64,000 bases of DNA from Cryptomeria japonica (taxonomy: Eukaryota; Streptophyta; Pinopsida; Cupressales; Cupressaceae). Where the stretch lies: assembly GCF_030272615.1 (NCBI RefSeq), contig NC_081415.1, positions 626,943,740 to 627,007,739 on the forward strand, in the 5' to 3' direction. Both the position numbers and the translations under genes were made by a program. Positions 59,659-64,000 of this stretch are shown piece by piece; position 1 is the stretch's first letter, and each line of letters begins with the position of its first letter. Below the pieces are notes generated by a model, which was given only the letters and a program-made list of their open reading frames with translations, had not been told where the DNA came from and did no database searches.

Positions 59659-61064
59659 TGATGAAAGAACAAGGATCTAGTCAACTACTGAGAGGGCGGG
59701 GGGGGGGGGGTGAATCAGTAGATAGAAAAATTGATAAACTTCACCAATCTCAAAATCAATCTCTCAAAGTAAACTTAGAACTATCAATGCAATATCACTG
59801 TCAAGATAAAACTGTCAAGCTAAACTGGTTGACTATTACAATAGATTAACAGTAAACAACTTGTAACTCATAAACATCCAAATATTTTTACTGACATAAG
59901 TAAAAATTCATTTCATATTTCTGTCTGTTATCATGACTTATAAAAGTGGATTCAGTAGTTAAGAAAATCAACCATAGAAAACATAACCACAAAAACATTC
60001 ACCACTTGACACAATATTTTTGATGTGGAAACCCAAATGGGAAAAACCATGGTGAGATGAGAATCACAAGATAACTATCTGAACTCTTCTAATGTTCGTC
60101 CTATTAGGAGCCAAGCCTGTTAAAGCTTTTACAAAATGTCCTATTAAGAACAGATCATGTTAGGGACCACCCAATTAAGGGATTCACTATAATGCCTTGT
60201 TAGAAGCAATACCCTGTGAGGAGTAACCTTTGTAAAGGATTTAGAATCCAAGCTAATGGATCACCTTTTTAGAGGATTTGAATATCACCAAGCTTGTTAG
60301 AGCTTAGCCGGTTAGGGGATTTCAATCTGCTGTAATTGCTAGAAAACAATAGGAGTTTTCTAATCTGTTTGAATAGCACTACACTTGCTTGTTCAGATCC
60401 TTTTCATGCTCCTATTTTTCTTTGGTCAAACTACAGATACATCATCTGGTTCAGCAACCACACACTCAACTAAAACTTTGCCAACTCTGAAACTAAACAA
60501 CTCATCGACATTATAAACAAATCAACTAGGTCAGTAACACAACAAAAACCTAATCCACATAGAGATTAAAAAAAAGTTAGTTCAAGTATGACCATTGGAT
60601 TACATAACAATATCTACACATCATTCAAGAAAGCCCCGATTGCTCCTTTATCACCGCTTTATCTAACTTAGTAACTCATCACGCGCTTTGCATTACATGC
60701 AGTATACTTGCTCAATCCCAAGACAAAAACCGTTACCTCAACGCATCAAATACACTTTGGAACTCTCTTCATACAACATTCATACGTGCCATAATCATTA
60801 CCACTCATCATCAAATCATAAACAAATATAACCAATTCACCAAACTTAATCGGTTAGGGTTTATCAAAACAATAGGTAGGGTTTACCGGTTCAACACTCC
60901 AATACTTAGCAATATGGGTTCACTCCACAAACTTACCTATTGGTTACAATTTCCTTTCACTAGCTCTTCCTACCGGTTAAAAAACAACATTATCATTACC
61001 GGTTAAATTGACATCAATGACAACATAACATTTCATTAATGCAATCTTCATGCAAATTCCAACA
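59659..61064 (-). repeat. Second LTR copy of the outer copia element (1406 bp)
   Basis: Runs TGATGAAAGAAC to TTCCAACA and includes a long G-run (near 59696-59710) and CCGGTT words. The five bases after it (AAAAT) do not match the five before it, so it is not a simple solo LTR with its original target duplication. Confidence 0.88.
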
Positions 61065-62354
61065 AAAATATGAAGGTATCCATATAAGTTTATGATAAAA
61101 AATGGTTGTTTTCTCATGAAGTTCTATACAGAGGTTTCTTCTACACAACGAGTCTCCTTCAAGTTTGCATATAATTCTTAAGTATGCAAGTGCTACATGA
61201 GTGTGTATTCCTTTTCTACAATGGATCCTACTACTCCCAATCTATTAATGTTTTTGCATGAGCATCCTTGGACGTCCTTGGAGGTAGGGTCTCCCTACCA
61301 TGTCTATACTTAGGAAATTTTTGTTGTGTTATTAGTTTAGGGTTCTTTCCCACTTTCATCCTGTTTTTGGCTTGATTAAGATCCTTTCATCTCACTAAAC
61401 TATTTGAGTCTATACCACAATGTATATTAAACACTAGTCTATACTTGATATCTAGATTCCTTGCTCTATCCTTTGCAGTTCTTGTCCTTAATCAGAGCCC
61501 TATTTTTGAACCTGCCCAAATTTGAACTTTTCTAGCTTGCCAAACCACAAAAATAACTAATTTTGGGACTTTGTGATAGTTAACACAAAATCCTTCCACA
61601 TTATTTATCCAGACTTTATTTTACCTCATATAGCCAATTTTTTCTTGAGAATGCCTTGCCATTTGAAAATTATTAAAATTTCAAGTTTTCATGAAACGGG
61701 AAAGGTAAGAATTCAAATTTTAGGTGTTATGAGAATAAATAAAAAATGGGATATGTTCTAATGCTACTATGTGCTATCTGGTCAAAATTTCATGGAAGAA
61801 TGAGTTTCCAGCCAAGAACTACATGTTTTTCCATTTTTGACTTTAAAGGTCATTTAAGTCCTTAAAAAATTATAATAGAATTTCAAAAAATAATAATAAA
61901 AAGATTTTAAAGTTTCATAGAGTTATGCTTTTGGTGTCATATTTCAATGAGGTTGTGACAACGTTGTCAAATCCTGACAAGGTTGTCGCAACCTCATAAA
62001 ATATCGAAATTAAATTTAAAGGGAAAAAATTAAGTGAAAATCAAGATTTTCTTGTGGATCCCAAACTCTATCAGCACCTACTTTGGTTTTCACAACCATC
62101 CAAATTGTTCAACATGTTATTTTTCTTATATGAAGTAACATAGAAGTAAATTTTTTTATGAATAGACCTTCTCTATTAGAAAAAAATATTAAAGTATATA
62201 TTCACAAAAAAAGGCTGGGGGATACAAGATCACCCCTTGAGAGTCAAACGAAAAGAAGTCGGAGCCAAAAAATAAAGTTATTCATCAAAAAACTTCCTCA
62301 AGCAACCAAATAAGTGACAGCCGAGGGGGGAGGATCTTGATCATCTTTCTTGCC
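61065..62354. other. AT-rich stretch, one strong hairpin, no gene recognised
   Basis: No coding sequence is recognised. TGAGGTTGTGACAAC (61948-61962) and GTTGTCGCAACCTCA (61982-61996) form an inverted repeat with one mismatch. The inner GACAACGTTGTC (61957-61968) is itself a palindrome. Confidence 0.45.
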
Positions 62355-62699
62355 TCATACATCAGCGAAGATAGGAGTCGGGTCCAACATGGACCATCCA
62401 TCTTCTAGGTCTTTTTCTTCTTCTCCTTCCTCCAACATGGGAGGCGAAATAGCCAGAGCTAGGAGAGGAAATTTAGAGGTGGTGGCAGTAGGCCACCTAG
62501 AACCATCACCGATAGCAGGAGCCAAAGTAACAGGAGCAACAAAAGGCCACCCCAAGGTAGAGCCACAACGTAGAGGAGAAGTTGAGCAATGCCTCCACGT
62601 ATCATCTCTCCCACCAGAGGAGCGACGAGAAACTTGGGACCATGGGGTCTGAGAGCATTGAGCATAATAGCTTCGACCATGATGGCAGCCACAAGGTGG

Positions 62700-64000
62700 A
62701 GTGCAGTCGGCAAAAGCAGAATCTGATGGCACTCGAGCAACCGGACAAGGGGCATTGGCCCAATGCTGAAGGATCTCCTGTAAGTGGCCCACCTCAAGAG
62801 CCACTTTATCAGCTTGTACCTGAATTTGCATTAATACATTATTACAAATACGAGCTTTAGCATAGAGCCAGACATTATTATCCAAAGAGTTGTGTGTAAA
62901 AAGAACAACATTTCTATCTTTCCAAAGAGTAAATAGGATCTTAATTCTGAAAGCATTCCATATCTGGGAAAACTTGAAGGGGATTCTAGGCGAATCTCCT
63001 AGAAGAGCCATATGCCAAGAAAAGGGCTCAGGCCAAAAAGGCCGAAAGAAATCATGGATCTAGCTCTAGTACCTCTTCTATAGAACCAAAAATTATGCAT
63101 AAAAGTTTCTGGGTGACCAAATAAAGGGCATCGGAGATTAGGAACCCCTAAATGCTTAAGAATGGAACCCAAAGGCAACCCTTGAAAAAGAATACACCAA
63201 GCAAAGTGTGCAATATTGGGTTCAATGGTGGCAGACTAAATAGAAAGAAACCTGAGTCTCCAAGATTTCTGAGAAGACTGCGAATGCCACTGCTGGTTAA
63301 TAATATGGACCATAGGCAAATGGGGCACCAACCAAAGATAACCCATTTTGGGTTTGTAGCTAGTGAAAGGAGTTCAAGGATACCACTTCCAATCCTTCCA
63401 CCAAGGTCTAACAAACTAAATGCTAAGCTTATGTAACAGATGTGAGGGTAAGGCCAAAACCAGAAGATCATAAGTCTATCAATCAGGTCGAGACAGACAA
63501 AACCGGACCTGAAGGTCATCCCATGACCGAAGACTCATAGAAACTCTAGAAAACAGGTCCTTAGTTGTTCAAATGCCACATTTGTGAAAACACAGAGCAC
63601 TAACACCCTAGGTTTTGGCCAACGATAACCCTTGCACCTGAAAAAGAGGTGACCACCAGAGGTTGTGTTCATTCATGGAGATCCCATCACAAAAACTATC
63701 CCCGCCCATTGAAGCCAAGGCTTAATAGACTCCCAAGCACGCCAGATGCTTTTAACAACAAAATTACCCTAGATTTGAATTGGGTCTTTCATAATGAGAA
63801 GGGTTTGAAAACCAATCCCCTTCCAAGCTAGCCTATTGGTAGGAAAACTCAAAGAAATGTAATGCTGAAGAAGGATTTTCCAAGCCTCATCATCAGATAA
63901 GGCTCTGATGATCCATTTAGCACATAAAGAAAGCCCTTGTTTCTAGGTAGAAATAAGGCCGAGCCCTTCGGACTCCTTGGGAAGGCAGCAATATTCCCAA
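62700..64000 (-). pseudogene. LINE (L1-like) ORF2 C-terminal relic, runs off the window
   Basis: On the minus strand from the right edge: LPKESEGLGLIS, then KWIIRALSDDEAWKILLQHYI and LAWKGIGFQTLL (about 63780-63990), then SIWRAWESIKPWLQWAG (about 63690-63745). Further on come a zinc-binding segment LRCPLFGHPETFMHNFW (about 63090-63140) and IKILFTLWKDRNVVLF (about 62905-62955). This is the order at the C-terminal end of plant LINE ORF2 (after RT, with the zf-RVT domain). Stops at expected Gln sites and several frameshifts show it is dead. The open frame continuing to 62355 has no LINE match I can defend. The RT core lies beyond the window. Confidence 0.75.

Noticed and set aside
59659-61064. 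Interpretation of the second LTR as a normal solo LTR
   Set aside because: Flanking five-base sequences differ, and its left flank duplicates that of the other LTR. A duplication explains it better.
62355-62700. Open frame on the minus strand continuing the LINE segment for over 100 codons
   Set aside because: Beyond about 62700 the translation shows no LINE match and the opposite strand is also open, so it may be chance. Only the right part is called.

Overview
The window looks like nuclear DNA of a seed plant with a large, repeat-packed genome. It is AT-rich and has one ordinary plant gene. Almost everything else is nested LTR retrotransposons of Ty3/gypsy type (Tat lineage and a chromovirus relic) and Ty1/copia type (Sirevirus-like), plus a LINE relic and one CACTA transposon end. 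The element families and the long nested layout fit a gymnosperm or conifer, but that is inference; no species marker is present.

Left part (1-8.2 kb). A badly decayed Ty3/gypsy relic (about 1.3-3.1 kb) is followed by the only host gene, an intact LWD1/LWD2-type WD40 protein on the minus strand (5598-6617) with a probable 5'UTR intron.

Middle (8.2-37.4 kb). An old Tat-lineage element runs on the plus strand: protease, archaeal-type RNase H, reverse transcriptase, RNase H, integrase, a degenerate ~130-bp tandem array, then a long unidentified accessory ORF. Two elements split it. One is a Sirevirus-like deletion derivative (14051-16102, TSD gaaag). The other is a 16-kb Tat element (17548-33599, TSD agttc) with near-identical 1817-bp LTRs and an uninterrupted 2424-aa Gag-Pol. 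That second element is the youngest in the window and may still be competent.

Right part (37-64 kb). A complete but nonsense-riddled Sirevirus-like element lies on the minus strand (38593-46101, TSD gcttg). After it come a CACTA terminus rich in hairpins (to 47387), an unidentified ORF relic, and a compound locus. In that locus a plus-strand Sirevirus-like element (51065-57709, TSD atttc) sits inside the LTR of another minus-strand copia element whose LTR and outer flank occur twice (49.5 and 59.4 kb). A minus-strand LINE ORF2 relic reaches the right edge.

Two patterns cross the window. Premature stops in the old elements are mostly TAG at sites where Gln or Trp is expected (26 TAG, 6 TAA, 3 TGA by hand count). 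This is the trace expected from deamination of methylated cytosine in CHG context. The copia elements also share Sirevirus-type hallmarks: repeated polypurine tracts, a G-run motif near one LTR end and many CCGGT motifs. Reading by eye found no tRNA, rRNA or CRISPR.
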